Of a stretch of 64,000 bases of DNA, positions 11,770-23,461 are shown in pieces. The notes below the pieces were generated by a model. The model made no database searches. It was not told where the DNA came from and saw nothing but the letters and a program-made list of their open reading frames with translations. Numbering within the stretch: position 1 is the stretch's first letter; the number at the start of each line of letters is the position of its first letter. Source of the stretch: Shinisaurus crocodilurus (Eukaryota; Chordata; Lepidosauria; Squamata; Shinisauridae); the NCBI GenBank assembly GCA_021292165.1, contig CM037877.1:81623691-81687690 (forward strand). The letters run 5' to 3'. Made by a program: the position numbers and the translations under genes.

Positions 11770-13600
11770 CATAGATTCCTCCTAATTTAGCAGGGACATT
11801 TATGGAAAAATGGAGGATGGATAGAAAATCATAAAAGCATATCACCAGACTGGGGGATCTATGTTTCCACTCAAGAAATTATAGCTTTAATTAAAGATAA
11901 ACATAGCAACTATCAAGAAAATAATTTTTCTCTACTAAAACAAGATCTCTTCTTCCTGTACCATGATAAAACCTAATTTATGTGGATTATAAACACAGGT
12001 CTTGTATCGATAACAAATCGTATGCTCAAGTTTGATAACCTTAATACTTTTCATAAAACATGAAAATTATTGCATACTATTCTGCTTAGTATGAAAGATT
12101 TCAGTAGAGAAATAAAACTATAGCCTATATGGACTTACCATGTACCACATACTTTGCCATTTGGGATCATTAAAAAACATGGATTGGATGCCACCAGATT
12201 TGTAATCCCTCTTTATCCTTATTTTTACAACCTGCTGTTCTATCCATTCCACCTGTCAATAAGGAAAACATTTGGTAAATATCAAAATGCTACCACGGAT
12301 ATCCTAAAAAATGAAATAAAATCTGAAGATGTTTGCTATAAACAGGAGCTGAAGACATTTCGATATACAGAGTTCATTTTGGCATATTATTTTCTTAAAC
12401 ATTTATAGCATACTCTCCAACTGGCCGGACAAACACTTAAGCCATCAGGGCTTACTTTGTTATGCAGAGTCCTGATTTGTAATGCAGATCCCGGAAGCTA
12501 TTTAGCTTAGCTGTGATTTTGCCCATGGATCCTATAAGTAGGAAGGGAACAGACCAGGAAAGGTGTGCCTGAGGTGTGCTCTACCTGCTACCTCTGACCA
12601 GGCCCCCTGGTAAGAAAGTAAGACCCATTGAACACATTTGTAGTTACTTCTGAGTAACTGTGCATAGGATTGCACTGTTTGTTTTAAGTTAATTCAAGTT
12701 AGTGAAATTCTGTAAGATTATTCCAGTTTAAGTGTTTCTTTAAATTTAAATTTGTGAATAGAACACAAAAAGTGCTTTAAACAGGCCTTTCCACAATAAC
12801 AAACAGCAACAAAGCTGTTCAGCCCCTCAAAGTTATTCCTTGTGCTTAAAAATGAGAGCTATAGAGGTGTTGGAGCAAAATGCTGAAGGGGCTCAAAACC
12901 CCAATATGTCCTTTTCTATTTTCCTGCACCCAAAAGCTCCCCCTCCTCTGCTGCATCTCCTTCTTTTCTTCTCCTTCTCCAACTGCGCTGAAAATGTGGG
13001 ACCAATCCTGACAATTTTAAAACAAAAAGAAAGAGATTTTCCTGCAAACACTGCCCCCCATGAAAAACACCAGATATCAACAATTTATTTATTTATTTGA
13101 ATTAAGGGTTTAAGTAAGGTTAAAAAAATACGAAAGCCACTAATAAAATATTATAAAATAATGTATAATATAATAATGTAATAATTATAATATATAAGAT
13201 TTTGTGTGTTTCCTCTAATAACTTTTGTACTTGACCCTTTGGTTGCCTGGCCATACCCTTGGCCACACTCTTGTGTTGCCTGGCCGCGCCCTCTTGATCA
13301 CACCTTCATGTTGCTTAACCATACCTCTTACAAATTCACATGTGCGTCCCTATTTTCATCTGTGCAATGTTGGAAGGCATGTTATAGATAATTAGCAAAG
13401 CTACTTAGATATGCTACAAAAAAAGGCTATAAAAGGACTGTTGTTTGCACGGGGAGGTGTTATTATATATACAAGATCATGATTAGAAAGGAAAGAAAAG
13501 GAAAAATATAGGGAAAGATACATACAAGCTAATACAAATACAAATATAAGGTAAGATACATACAAGCCAATGACTTTTAACAGTCAATATTACATGAAAC
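11770..13600. other. AT-rich non-coding DNA
   Basis: The only repeat noticed is the 12619-12677 MITE fragment ('ttacttctgagtaactgtgcataggattgc'). ORFs at 12154 and 12840 have no recognisable domain. Confidence 0.5.
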
Positions 13601-13611
13601 CAATTTTTAAG

Positions 13612-13711
13612 GTGCAATCCTATGCATGTTTAGACAGAAAAAAGTCCTACAATTCCCAGCATGCCCCAGCCAGCCATGCTTTTTTCTGTCTAAACATGCA
13701 TAGTATTGCTC
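13612..13711. mobile_element. Short foldback MITE with mixed core
   Basis: Inverted arms of 31 bases ('gcaatcctatgcatgtttag' continuing to 'acagaaaaaag' at 13614-13644, complement at 13679-13709) enclose 'cctacaattcccagcatgccccagccagccatg'. That core is an arm fragment of the hAT hairpin family at 10949, so one MITE type has apparently been built around, or recombined with, part of another. Confidence 0.65.
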
Positions 13712-13784
13712 CCTTAATGCATTAATTCTACCCCACTCATTCAGCAGCATACACGTAGGACACAAATGTGCAGCTACATACAGG

Positions 13785-13856
13785 GATAGCTATATAGCAC
13801 ATACTGTACAACTGTATAGCTGCTAGCACATACTGTACAACTGTATAGCACATACA
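13785..13856 (+). repeat. Short tandem repeat, 'agcacatactgtacaactgtat' unit
   Basis: Two near-identical units of about 31 bases plus a partial third. Confidence 0.75.
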
Positions 13857-14360
13857 ACTTTAGCAGGAACCTTCATTTAGAATAGTTCATTTGGGGAGGG
13901 GAAGAAATATTTTTAAATATTTTTTTAAAATAGGCCTGCTCAGGTCCATATGTCTATTCTCTGTGTTCAGAATCTTTAATGACATTTCTGATAAGAAATG
14001 GAGAGTGGAAATATGGTCTTCGACCTGGATCATCTTCCCTTTGGCATCTCTTCAGAGCTTTGTGTTGTAATTTAACCTGTTGCTCATTGCCTATTATATA
14101 TACATGTTATATAAAAACACACATGCCATAGCTTCTGAACATTTATCTATGTGTGAATCTTGATAAGTTGCTAAAATTGCACTGAATTGTTACTTATTTT
14201 TGTTCCTTTGACATTTCTGGGAAGCTAACATAGACATAATGAAAGCTTTTTGTATATATGACAAGATGAGAGCAGAGAAAACAAAACTGATAACAAATAA
14301 CAAAGAAAGCAATAGTAATTCTCCTGTTTTAAAGATGAAATACATGACTATAAATATAAA

Positions 14361-14367
14361 GCACATC

Positions 14368-14402
<35 letters not shown>
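14361..14402. repeat. (TA)n(GA)n microsatellite
   Basis: Adjacent dinucleotide runs; the spanning ORFs on both strands are low-complexity artefacts. Confidence 0.9.
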
Positions 14403-14403
<1 letters not shown>

Positions 14404-14409
14404 TTTAGC

Positions 14410-16880
14410 ATAGAACTGTTTCTAATAATATGTCTTCATTTCACATTTATATATCTAAAGTTTACAGAAATACATGTCAGAATTGCTCTTTGCAATGCAA
14501 ATACATTTTATTTTACTTTTGTCACTATCAAGTTCCAAGGCTTGTGGAATGAACAGCAAATATTTACAGGAAATGTATTGCACCTTATTCAGCAAAGTTG
14601 TCAACTTTTCCTGTAAATATTCCACAGTTTGTATTTCTCAGATATAGCAAGCCTTCTGTATCAGAGGACTTTTTGAGGTCAAGAAAGAAGCTGCAAGCTG
14701 AGCTCCATCACTCCGGGTTGAAAAAACCAAGGCATCTTGCATGAGAGGAAGAGACTGATGAACAGAGATGTTGGAAAACATCACCAGGCTCAGGCGTGGA
14801 AATGAGCATTGAGGCCCTAGAAATGCTCTGCTCAAAGGAGAGGTGAGTGTTAAAAGCACTTGAATTATTCTTTATATTGAAGGGTTGATTGTGGGGAAAC
14901 TGTTGCCCCAAGGATCCTCTGTGGGGACTAGGTTTCCCAGGGACATCCCTTTGAGTAGACTCCTGGACAAAGCAATGGTGATGTTTCACTCTTGCTTTTC
15001 AGGGGGACTGCTTTGAAGAGTTACTCCAATAAAACCACTGGAGGGCAAAATCCCACCTCCAAAATCCCACCTCCATTTGCTCTAAGGGTCCATTGTAGAG
15101 GTGGGTTTTGTCATCCAGTTCCTGTTTCCCCAGGGGCAGCCTGTCAAAGCAGCTCCCTTGGCCAAGTAAAGGAAAAGTGGAGACACTTCTGCTTGCACAT
15201 GTCCCTCCAATTTCCTTTAATTCTCTCCTCCTGCTGCACCCCACAGAGCACTTCCCATACCATTTCAGAGTTTCCCCCTGACCCTCAGTAATGGCATTTT
15301 GGGGGTCAGAAGGGGCTGCACAGTAGAGAAAGAGAATGAGGGAGAGCCCTTTTATATGACTGGATTCCTGTTTTTCTTCTCTGGATCCAAACCACTATAT
15401 ACAGAAACTGTAACAACATACAGTACATGCCTAATTTAAACAAAACAAAACAAAAATGAAACAGTTTTACACATTGTACATAAGGTATTTAATGCATATT
15501 TGCATTGCTTCACAAAAGGCAACCAAGATCAGTGTCTCTGTTTTGACCCTTTTCCTGTATTGCCTTATTATTTTTGTAATCCCTAAAATTTGAGCGAAAC
15601 AAGTATAAATGCTGATAATCAAACCTAAATTTATCCCCAGCTGGGTGTAAATTAGTACAAAATGCTACAACAAATCTAGTCAACCACACTGTGTGTGTTC
15701 AATACCATGCAGGCATTACTGATGGTGAGCTGCTTCTTTTGGCTTTCTAAATGAGTTTCACACTGCATGGGGTTCATTTAAAAATTGTTTTTCATAATTG
15801 CACTGATGATATGCCAAGATATATAGGTAGAGGTACCTGCTAGAGCAGAGAATCATTGTGTTCAGTTTATGCAGTGTGTATTTTCATTTGTATTGATTCC
15901 ATGGAGTAATCAGGTTGAATTCTTTCATAATAAATAAGTGCCAGTTGGTTTTGATCTGGCCTATATGACTGAAGTGAACAGCAGTATTAAGGAGTGATTT
16001 GGAGTTAATATCTGATATTTCCTATGGATATTTTATAGCTAGTATATAGACACAGTTCACTGTCCAATAGGTGGTATATTTGGAATAGTCAGGTTTTGTA
16101 TGAAAAGCATCTGTTTGTATAAAAATGTTTTCATTTCAAAACTATCCATACTTCCTAGCACATATCCCCTGAAGGAAAATCTCTGGAGTAATTGATTATA
16201 CAGATCCCCATTTCTAGAGAAAAGGAGACACTGTGAAAACAAGACTTCACATTTTAACATTTCCAAAAAGTCACACATAGCTGTAGGGGTAACTGTGCAC
16301 ATTTTCCCATTCACTTCAATTCCAAAAGCTCTATTTTTCTACTTCTTGAATGTCTAGAAATCAAAGCCAAGCCAGATTGGAATCCAAACAATTTTTAAAA
16401 ATACAGAATGTCCAGTCTTGTCATCTCAAAGGTAGTTTCTATGCTCAATGCAACATTTTATAAAGACACCATCACTGCAGCTGAATATGAGTTGTTCTGA
16501 GTTAACTCTAATAAAAAAATTTTTTGTTTAAATGTGAAGAAAAATAAGATGTAATCTTTTCATACAGCAAAGCAATTTCCCCTGGCTGTTCTGCTTGTTG
16601 TTATGGAATAAAGGCCAAGAATAAAATACGATTTTTTCTTTACTTAAAGACACTGTTACATGAATGGAATCCCATTCATGTAACAAGGCTTTTCTACCCA
16701 TACCTTCTCACTACAGTACGCCTGAAAAGTCTCTTCTGGAGGTCAGGAATCATCAGGAAAGGCCTGGGATATGCCATGGGGGGGGGGGGCTGCTGCTGCT
16801 GCTGTGGAATAGCCAAATCAATGAAAATCGGGTGCAGGCAACTCATGCAAGCTGCCTCTGCCTGATCCCCCCCCCCTGCA
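14410..16880. other. Non-coding DNA, no gene seen
   Basis: Several ORFs of 60-100 codons overlap on both strands, but none shows a domain, signal peptide or convincing splice context. The G-run near 16778 and C-run near 16867 are mononucleotide tracts. Confidence 0.5.
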
Positions 16881-16984
16881 GCAGCCCACCCGCACCACAT
16901 TCCTAAGGTGGCCATGTATGTGTCCTACTTAGCAGAGGACAGTCCTCTTTTTGAAGGACTGTTAAAGGACAATTCTGCTTTTGA

Positions 16985-17310
16985 AGGGCTGTCTGCTCCA
17001 AGTCTGGTTTAAAGATAAAGAGTCATAGTAACAAGGTCAAGCAGGAGTCTTGAAGTTGCCCAGCAAACTGGACAGCAGACTGAGCAGACACACAGGCCTC
17101 GGTCTTCCCCACTGTGGTGAGATGTACTGTATTTCTTCTCAAATGACAGTAAGTATTTCTAAATTTCCATCTACACCTACACATTAGCAGATGCAAATCA
17201 CTACTCTCTTTTGTCCTCTTTTTGGTGATGCGTAAGTGGCCACCCCATGCATTCTGGATCTTTCCTGAGGATCTCCCAACCCTCAAGAGAGTCTTTCCAA
17301 TGCTGCAGTG
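16985..17310 (+). repeat. Unclassified dispersed repeat, copy 2 (uninterrupted)
   Basis: Matches 1545-2470 in order and strand, but without the 1697-2098 insertion. Key shared blocks are 'ccaagtctgg', 'cttgaagttgcc', 'ggacagcagac', 'ccactgtggtgagatgta', 'cacctacaca' and 'tcctctttttggtgatgcgtaagtggccacccca'. Confidence 0.5.
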
Positions 17311-17476
17311 GGGAGGAAAGGGCAGGCTTCCACTTGCATAACTTTGGATATACAACCGAGCATGAATAAAATAGATTTAACAACAGTTTGCAAAAATTTA
17401 GCACAGTTCAACAGGCACAGTTACTGAAATGTGTAGTACATCTTTTTTATATATCAGTGATGATAGCTGTTCATAA

Positions 17477-17723
17477 GAGCCAGCATGGTGTAGTGCTGAG
17501 AGTGTTGGACTGCGACTCGGTAGATCCGGGTTCTAGTCCCCGCTTGGGCATGAAACTCACTGGGTGACTTTGGGTCAGTCACTGACTCTCAGCCTAACCT
17601 ACCTCACAGGGTTGTCGTGAGGATAAAATGGAGAGGAGGAGGAGGATTATGTAAGCCACCTTGGGTTCCTTGCAGGAAAAAAGGCGGGGTATAAATATAA
17701 TAAATAAATAAAATAAATAAATA
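17477..17723 (+). mobile_element. Sauria-type SINE, full length
   Basis: The tRNA-like head 'gccagcatggtgtagtgctgagagtgttggactgcgactcgg' is followed by the B-box-like 'gggttctagtccc', the body 'ctcactgggtgactttggg', and the tail 'ccttgggttccttgcagg' and '(aaat)n'. Pol III-transcribed, mobilised in trans by a LINE with a matching 3' end (known of the family). Confidence 0.93.
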
Positions 17724-17934
17724 ACACAGGATATTATGCACAGTACATGAAAGGTGACTTTACTTATCAGAAAGTGATAGGCTATTTTTCATAGTTCTCT
17801 TCAAATACCTTTGGCAAACACAATAGTGAAGAAGCATGGGAAGTAATTCTAAATATTCTGTACCCTTTATAAGCTTAAGGATATTGAGGTAAATAACGGG
17901 CTCAAAACTTGTTCCTGTCTCATAAATATATTGA

Positions 17935-18130
17935 CTGGGTTCGCACAACACAATAACTAACCATGGTGGGTTGTCGTGTCATGCGAACCCGGGACTGGTT
18001 TGTCAGGGTGGCTTATTTTTGGCTTATAAGTCACCCTGACAAACCATGGCTTGTAGCTGTTTGACCCATGATAGGTTGTTGTATCATCTGAACCTGGATG
18101 ACATGACCCATCATGGGTCAAGCTCAACTA
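17935..18130. mobile_element. MITE family with 'tgggttcgcacaacac' ends, diverged
   Basis: Contains 'ctgggttcgcacaacac' opposed by 'gtgtcatgcgaacccg', then a second inverted pair 'tttgtcagggtg' / 'caccctgacaaa' and 'catgatgggtc'-like palindromes. Downstream 'ctgctcttgccaat' is shared with the related block near 27430-27480. Foldback structure, no coding content. Confidence 0.5.
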
Positions 18131-18309
18131 CAAGCAAGCTGCTTAGTAAGAGCGGCAAAATCCCCTTGCTGCTCTTGCCAATCAGCTAGCTGATTAGCAC
18201 TGCTGACAGCCGTCCCCAAAATGCCCAAGCGGCACTTGGGGACAGCTGTCAGAGGCTTCCCCTACTCCTTGCCTTCCCTACCAGCTCTTTTCAGCTGGTA
18301 GGGGTGGTG

Positions 18310-18480
18310 GGGAAGAGGAGGCAGCTTCAGCCAGCTGTTTCGGGTTGCCACCAGCTGCAGAAAACAGGAGATAGCTTCAGGCAGCTATGTGCATAGCCAG
18401 CTGAAGCCACCTCCATATCACCACCAGCTGCAGGAAAGAGGAGGTAGCTTCAGCTGGTTATGCAAATAACCAGCTGGAGA
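18310..18480 (+). repeat. Minisatellite, about 70-base unit
   Basis: Phrases 'ccaccagctgcaggaaa', 'aggaggtagcttcag' and 'gctatgtgcatagccagctg' recur two to three times with small changes. The unit itself is partly palindromic (cagctg). Confidence 0.6.
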
Positions 18481-19129
18481 AAGCTCTGACTGCCCACCCC
18501 CCAACCGTTTTGGGCCAGTGGCACCAGCGGGGAAGAGACTCCCACACTGCCTGCCATGGCGGCAAGCCCCTTTCAGGGCCACCGCCATGGAGTGCAGCAG
18601 AGATCACTGCTCCCATTGCCCACCCTGCCGTGCCGAGCCCCAGACAGTTGTAAAGAAGGGTTGGGAAAATTGCAGGAAACTGTTCATAACTGTTGCAAAT
18701 TTTGTGCGAGGGAGGAGAGTTTCAGTCTGGGCCACAGACTGAGTTGGAAACCAGCTAGGTAATTTTAGACCTTGGACTTAATGCTTTTAAGGGAGCCCCC
18801 TTTAGATGGCCATGTGTACTACTTCAGTGGTGAAGCACACAACTAAGATTTCTTTTCTCCCCCACTTCCATTCCATGATTTACTACTGCTTATTCCTGAT
18901 AGGTTAGAGCAAACAACAACAACAACAACCCAAAACCTTGTTTGCCAATCCTGATTTTAAAAACAAACAAACTCTGAGCATGTGCAGTTTCACATTTTAA
19001 ATTCACTTAAATCATAGCACCATCATGACTACAGGAATAAAATGGACTTCTTTTGCCCTATTGCCAAACACATTTATTTGGGAATAAGCACCACTTTCTT
19101 GAAGAAAAGGATAATATATTTTAAATGTG

Positions 19130-19369
19130 AGCCAGTGTGGCGTAGTGGTGAGAGTGTTGGACTGGGACTCGGGAGATCTGGGTTCTAGTCCCCGCTCAGC
19201 CATGAAACTCACTGGGTGACTTTGGGCCAGTCACTGACTCTCAGCCTAACCTACCTCACAGGGTTGTTGTAAGGATAAAATGGAGAGGAGGAGGAGGATT
19301 ATGTAAGCCGCCTTGGGTTCCTTGCAGGAAAAAAGGCGGGGTATAAATATAATAAATTAATAAATAAAT
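19130..19369 (+). mobile_element. Sauria-type SINE, full length
   Basis: A complete copy from 'gccagtgtggcgtagtgg' to the '(aaat)n' tail, with well-preserved A- and B-box regions. One of the best copies in the window. Confidence 0.95.
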
Positions 19370-19479
19370 GAGTGTCTGTAACCACGAACATGCCTGACCA
19401 GCTGCCTCACGGCTATAAAATATTTTTATAAAATAGGAAAGAAAGGATGCTGTGGCAACCAGCATTAGCCCGTGGGCCC

Positions 19480-20600
19480 TGGCATGCCCATTCTGGCCCA
19501 GATGCTGACACTAGGCTATTAACCATTATCCCATCTGCTGCCTCTCTCGGAGTAGTCATTTGCCCCCTGGGATGCAGGGCTCTGGACTTCAGCCTGGAGG
19601 TCCAGCCCTAGCTGCACCATTGGTAGAAACTGTGGAGAAAGCCTGAGCACACACACAGTGACATGAACCTGACATAGTTTTCCCTTGTACCTTGGCAACC
19701 CTTTCTGCATAATCCCCACCCGGGGGACAGGAGATACATTTCTGGTCAGGCAGGTTGTACGTGACCCAATCTGCATACCCTCAATAGGGCACATCTGCAT
19801 CAATCCACATGGAACGGCAGGAATAATCCCAAGGTGAGAGGCAGTCTCAAAGAGCTGCAAAGTATCCCGCAAGAAGCCGGTAAACCGAAAGCGCCACCTT
19901 TTCCCGGGCAGGAATAAGCCCACCTGATCGCCAAGGGGCGGGGCGGGGGCATACAGGGTAGAAAACCCCCCTGCCAGACACACTGAGTTGTTGGGAACAC
20001 GGGACGGGCTGTCAACTTCCAACCCTAGGCCCCCCGGCTAGACCAAGCAGTTCCTTACCCCGAGCAGGACGGGCTCGGAGCCGGCTATGCAGACCGCTAC
20101 GCAAAGTTCGTAAGTTTCAGAGTCTTTCATAGATTTCATAGATCATAGAGTTGGAAGGCGCCTACAAGGCTATCGAGTCCAACCCCCTGCACAATGCAGG
20201 AAACTAGAGGAGGGGTCTCTCATCCAAGTAATAACCAGGCCTGACCCTGCTTAGCTTTCCACGCTCAGACAAGCTGAGCCACTTTGGTGTGAAGTGACTC
20301 TCTCTTGCTGCAATACGCTATGCCTCTGGATTGAAGCCTTCTGATTATTCAGGTCACAACCTGGTTTTGTTTATGGTGTAACATTCCTGGAAGTCTATTA
20401 GTTCCGCTCCATTAACCCTATAGTAAATAAAAGTCTATTCTTTGGTTTAAATACGGTTACGTGTGATATTTAGGTTGCGGTTGGGATTTAAATCGCTTGA
20501 TATCCCCGTAAAGGGCAATATCTCAGTGCCGGTTAACCCAATAAGTGCCGAACTCATGCCAAAGTCCCAGTTGTTGGTCTTTCACAGAAACCACAACAGA
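19480..20600. other. Unidentified CpG-containing, retroelement-like stretch
   Basis: The stretch is richer in CG dinucleotides than its surroundings and is split by a SINE-like insertion at 20128-20283. A 167-codon ORF is open on the minus strand (19519-20022) without a domain I know. On the plus strand a short open stretch ends at 'aagttc|gtaagt' near 20107, a perfect splice-donor-like hexamer. 20430-20470 has an AATAAA ('agtaaataaaagtc'), as in an LTR. A decayed LTR retroelement is one reading, an undetected exon another; neither is proven. Confidence 0.25.
20128..20283 (-). mobile_element. 5S-rRNA-like-headed SINE with CR1-like tail
   Basis: On the plus strand 'ggtctctcatccaagtaata' followed by 'accaggcctgaccctgcttagctttc' closely resembles the reverse complement of the conserved internal part of vertebrate 5S rRNA. 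The element therefore runs on the minus strand with a 5S-like head containing the internal pol III promoter region. It then has a body around 'cctgcattgtgcagggggttggac' and ends in 'ccttccaactctatgatct', a CR1-type 3' tail. Mobilisation by a CR1 LINE is inferred from the tail. Confidence 0.7.
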
Positions 20601-21002
20601 ATAATAGGCAGTAGTCCATAGCCTGGAACAAAACAAAACAAAAATCATCCAAAGAGAAGAGGGGGAGAGGAAATGAGCATAAATTTATAGAAGGAATAAA
20701 GATGAAAACATTAGTGAAGAAGAAAGGGGAAGAAAATCAGGCACTTAGAAAACTATAGATAACTTACCCAGGTTTGGAGAGCAGAATTGTTTCAAGTTAG
20801 AAAAGAAATTGTAAGAACTTAATAAAGGAGAATTGGAAGATAAGAATGTGAGTGCAAACACAGAAATTCTGTGAAGAAAGAATTGTTGACAGAAGTGCCT
20901 ACAACAATAAAGGAAAGGAACAGCAAGCAATTTAAAAAGCTGATGGGGGCGGGGGAACCCAATGAAAGAAAAAATGATATGAAAAGCATAGAGCTTTCAT
21001 AT

Positions 21003-21007
<5 letters not shown>

Positions 21008-21073
<66 letters not shown>
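21008..21073 (+). repeat. (CT)n(CA)n compound microsatellite
   Basis: About 18 CT units followed directly by about 14 CA units. Confidence 0.97.
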
Positions 21074-21075
<2 letters not shown>

Positions 21076-21090
21076 TAACATTAAGGATGG

Positions 21091-21275
21091 GCAATAAGTA
21101 GCTCAGTGGTAGAGCACATGCAGAAGTTCCCAGGTTCAATTCCTGGCACATCTAAGTAGGGTTAAGAAAGACTCTTGTCTGAAACCCTGGAGAGGCAATA
21201 CCCATCAGACAATGCTGAGCTAGCTGAATCAATGATCTGACTAAGAATAAGGCAGCGTCCTATGTTCCTATATAA
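21091..21275 (+). mobile_element. tRNA-derived SINE (second family)
   Basis: Head 'tagctcagtggtagagcacatgc' is an A-box type tRNA segment and 'aggttcaattcctgg' a B box. The body 'gaaaccctggagaggc', 'caatgctgagctag' and the tail 'aaggcagcgtcctatgttccta' follow. A related head copy lies at 38029-38170, and the tail region also occurs in reverse at 31130-31201. It is not a functional tRNA gene: the anticodon arm is deleted. Confidence 0.85.
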
Positions 21276-21351
21276 AGCAAAGGGTGTGAACCCCCCCCCC
21301 CCAAGTATTCAATTTAACTTGGGTCCCAGTGTTGGGGAAAAGGCGGGATAC

Positions 21352-21380
21352 TCATCATCATCATAATCATCATCATCATC
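21352..21380 (+). repeat. (TCA)n microsatellite
   Basis: Short imperfect TCA run. Confidence 0.85.
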
Positions 21381-21674
21381 TTACATTACAAGCACTAATG
21401 TATGAAGCAAAGGATTGTCAGAAACATTAATTTGTGTGTGGAGGAGGGAAGGGATTGAGATAAGTGTTTCTAAAATACATCAAAGGGATAATTGAAAGTA
21501 TATTAATAATTTTATATGGATATACAAAGAAAGATGACTGTTTTTGTTTATCCATTTGTTTTCATTTTAAAAGTCTCATTCACTTATAGTGCTATCCTAT
21601 ACCTGTCTACTCAGAAACAAGTCCTATTGAGTTCAATAGGATTTACTTCCAGATAAGCGTGCATACACTGTAGC

Positions 21675-22690
21675 CTATGTTATTCATTTTTTCTTGAACT
21701 GTATCTGTTTCATTCTTCATTCATTATTAGTTCAATCATTTTAGTTTCTCATTAGCTTTTAATTTTCTCTTCAGTGGAAGATCTAGACAGCCTTCTGATG
21801 CCTGTAACTTTGGTGTTTTCCATACAAATGGCATGAAAATTTTAGACATTCTACTATTTCCCAAGGCATCAAACCTTCCAAGTTTCAGACAGAATGGACA
21901 AAGGGTCCCCATTTTATATAGAACTAAAAATGTGTACAGACACAGGCTAATTTGTATCTAAACTACGGTAAACAGAACTTCCTTATTTGTCAATTTCCCC
22001 ACCCTGTGACTTTTCTGTGAACTGTACATTGTATTTCAGACTATGTAGTACCCAACACAAAATAGTAGCTCCAAAGCAAAGCAATTCAAAATAAATGATA
22101 ACAAATAGGAAAACAAAAATAATAGGTTTTCATACATGTTTTCCATTTGTTTTTTCTATTTGTTTTCATTATAAACATGGATGTGGGTCATTTGTTTCAT
22201 TTCCACTTGTTTTTAAAAATTAATGTAATGCACAATCCTATTGTTAGACAAAGAAAAAAATCAATGTAATGTAAAAGTCTCAAATACTATAGTGAATGGA
22301 AGCAGAAAGGAACATTGTATGAATATTAGCGATGGGGAAGCCCTCCCACTTTCAAACTGGGTTAGGTCATTCCATCTATTTTTGGAAAAGTATCTGGGTG
22401 TGGGATGGGGCTTTTTTTGAGAGTTCTGCAAAGCCAGAAAGACCCATCTCACAGGAACTCCTCTGCTATCCCTAGCCCTCTTCTCTGCAGGTTGCCCTTC
22501 CTTCCCTCTTTCTCATACTTAGCAAGTTGGAAGTCAGGGAGAGGAGGGAAAACAGCAGCCAAGGAGACCAATGAAAGCACAGGGCTGTTTCTAATTTGTT
22601 CCTCGCACTCTGCAATGAAGACTTCTGAGAATGTTTGGGGTCTGAATAGGAACTAGAAAAACAGAGTTTAAAGAGACCAGTCAGCGATCA
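21675..22690. other. Non-coding DNA, no gene seen
   Basis: AT-rich, with mononucleotide tracts; only short unsupported ORFs. Confidence 0.5.
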
Positions 22691-22698
22691 TCTAGTTA

Positions 22699-22806
22699 GA
22701 TTGTAAGCCTGCGGGCAGGGACTGTCTTGTTAATTGCTGTAAACCGCCCAGAGAGCTTCGGCTATTGGGCAGTATAAAAATGAAATAAATAAATAAATAA
22801 ATAAAA
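22699..22806 (+). mobile_element. L2-clade LINE, 3' end
   Basis: Contains 'ttgtaagcctgcgggcaggg', 'taaaccgcccagagagcttc', 'ggctattgggcagtataaaa' and a '(aaat)n' tail. This is the same 3' terminus as the long L2 copy ending at 41149, indicating 5' truncation. Confidence 0.85.
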
Positions 22807-22914
22807 TAACTTTCCATTTAAGGGAAAAATATTCACCCCTATCAAGTTAAAAAAAAAGGACCTGGGTCCTTTTTTTTTTTTTTACTATTCGTCGTTCTTT
22901 TTTTTCCTTCAAAC

Positions 22915-22986
22915 TATAGTCCAGCCCCCCAACAGTCTGAGGGACAATGAACTGGCCCCCTGTTTAAAAAGTTTGAGGACCCCTGA
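22915..22986. mobile_element. hAT-like MITE end fragment
   Basis: Ends in 'aaaagtttgaggacccctg', the inverted-end type of CAGGGGTC hAT elements. The opposite end is not obvious. Confidence 0.35.
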
Positions 22987-23029
22987 TCAAGTCCAATCCC
23001 CTGATCGATGCAGACTCTGCACTGCAGGG

Positions 23030-23461
23030 TGCAGCTACAGACATCTGACAGATGGGCACCCAGCCTCCAGTGAAGGAGAACCCTTTATCTCAAGGAGCGC
23101 CTCCAGCAACATCAAGTAGGCCGCTCAACAAGATCTGCCACAGATGGCCTTCTCCTTATCCCATCAGTCAGAGCAGTCAGGCTGGTGGGGACTAGGAAGA
23201 GGGCCTTCTCTGTGGCGGCCCCCAAGTTATGGAACTCCCACCCTAGTGACCTTCGCCATCCCCTCTCTGTGATTAGCTTCCGCTGCGCATTAAAAACATG
23301 GTATTTCAGGCGGGAATATGGGGTGGGTTAGGATTTTAAAAGAATTTTTTATACTGTTTTAATTATCATGTTTTATTGTATTGTTTTAATTGTACATCGC
23401 CCAGAGTGACCAGGTGACCGGCTAGATGGGCGATAAACAAATATCATAAATAAATAAATAA
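23030..23461 (+). mobile_element. LINE 3' region (L2/CR1-like)
   Basis: 'gggccttctctgtggcggcc', 'ttatggaactcccaccctag' and the end 'catcgcccagagtgaccagg...gggcgataaacaaatatcataaataaataaa' parallel the post-ORF region at 40815-41149 but form a distinct subfamily. 5'-truncated, no intact ORF. Confidence 0.7.

Noticed and set aside
19143..19205. tRNA gene
   Set aside because: A- and B-box-like sequence is the head of a Sauria SINE, followed each time by the same SINE body; several copies exist and no complete cloverleaf forms.
20219..20283. 5S rRNA gene (minus strand)
   Set aside because: Only part of the 5S sequence is present, with substitutions, and it is fused to a CR1-like tail; a SINE-like element fits better.
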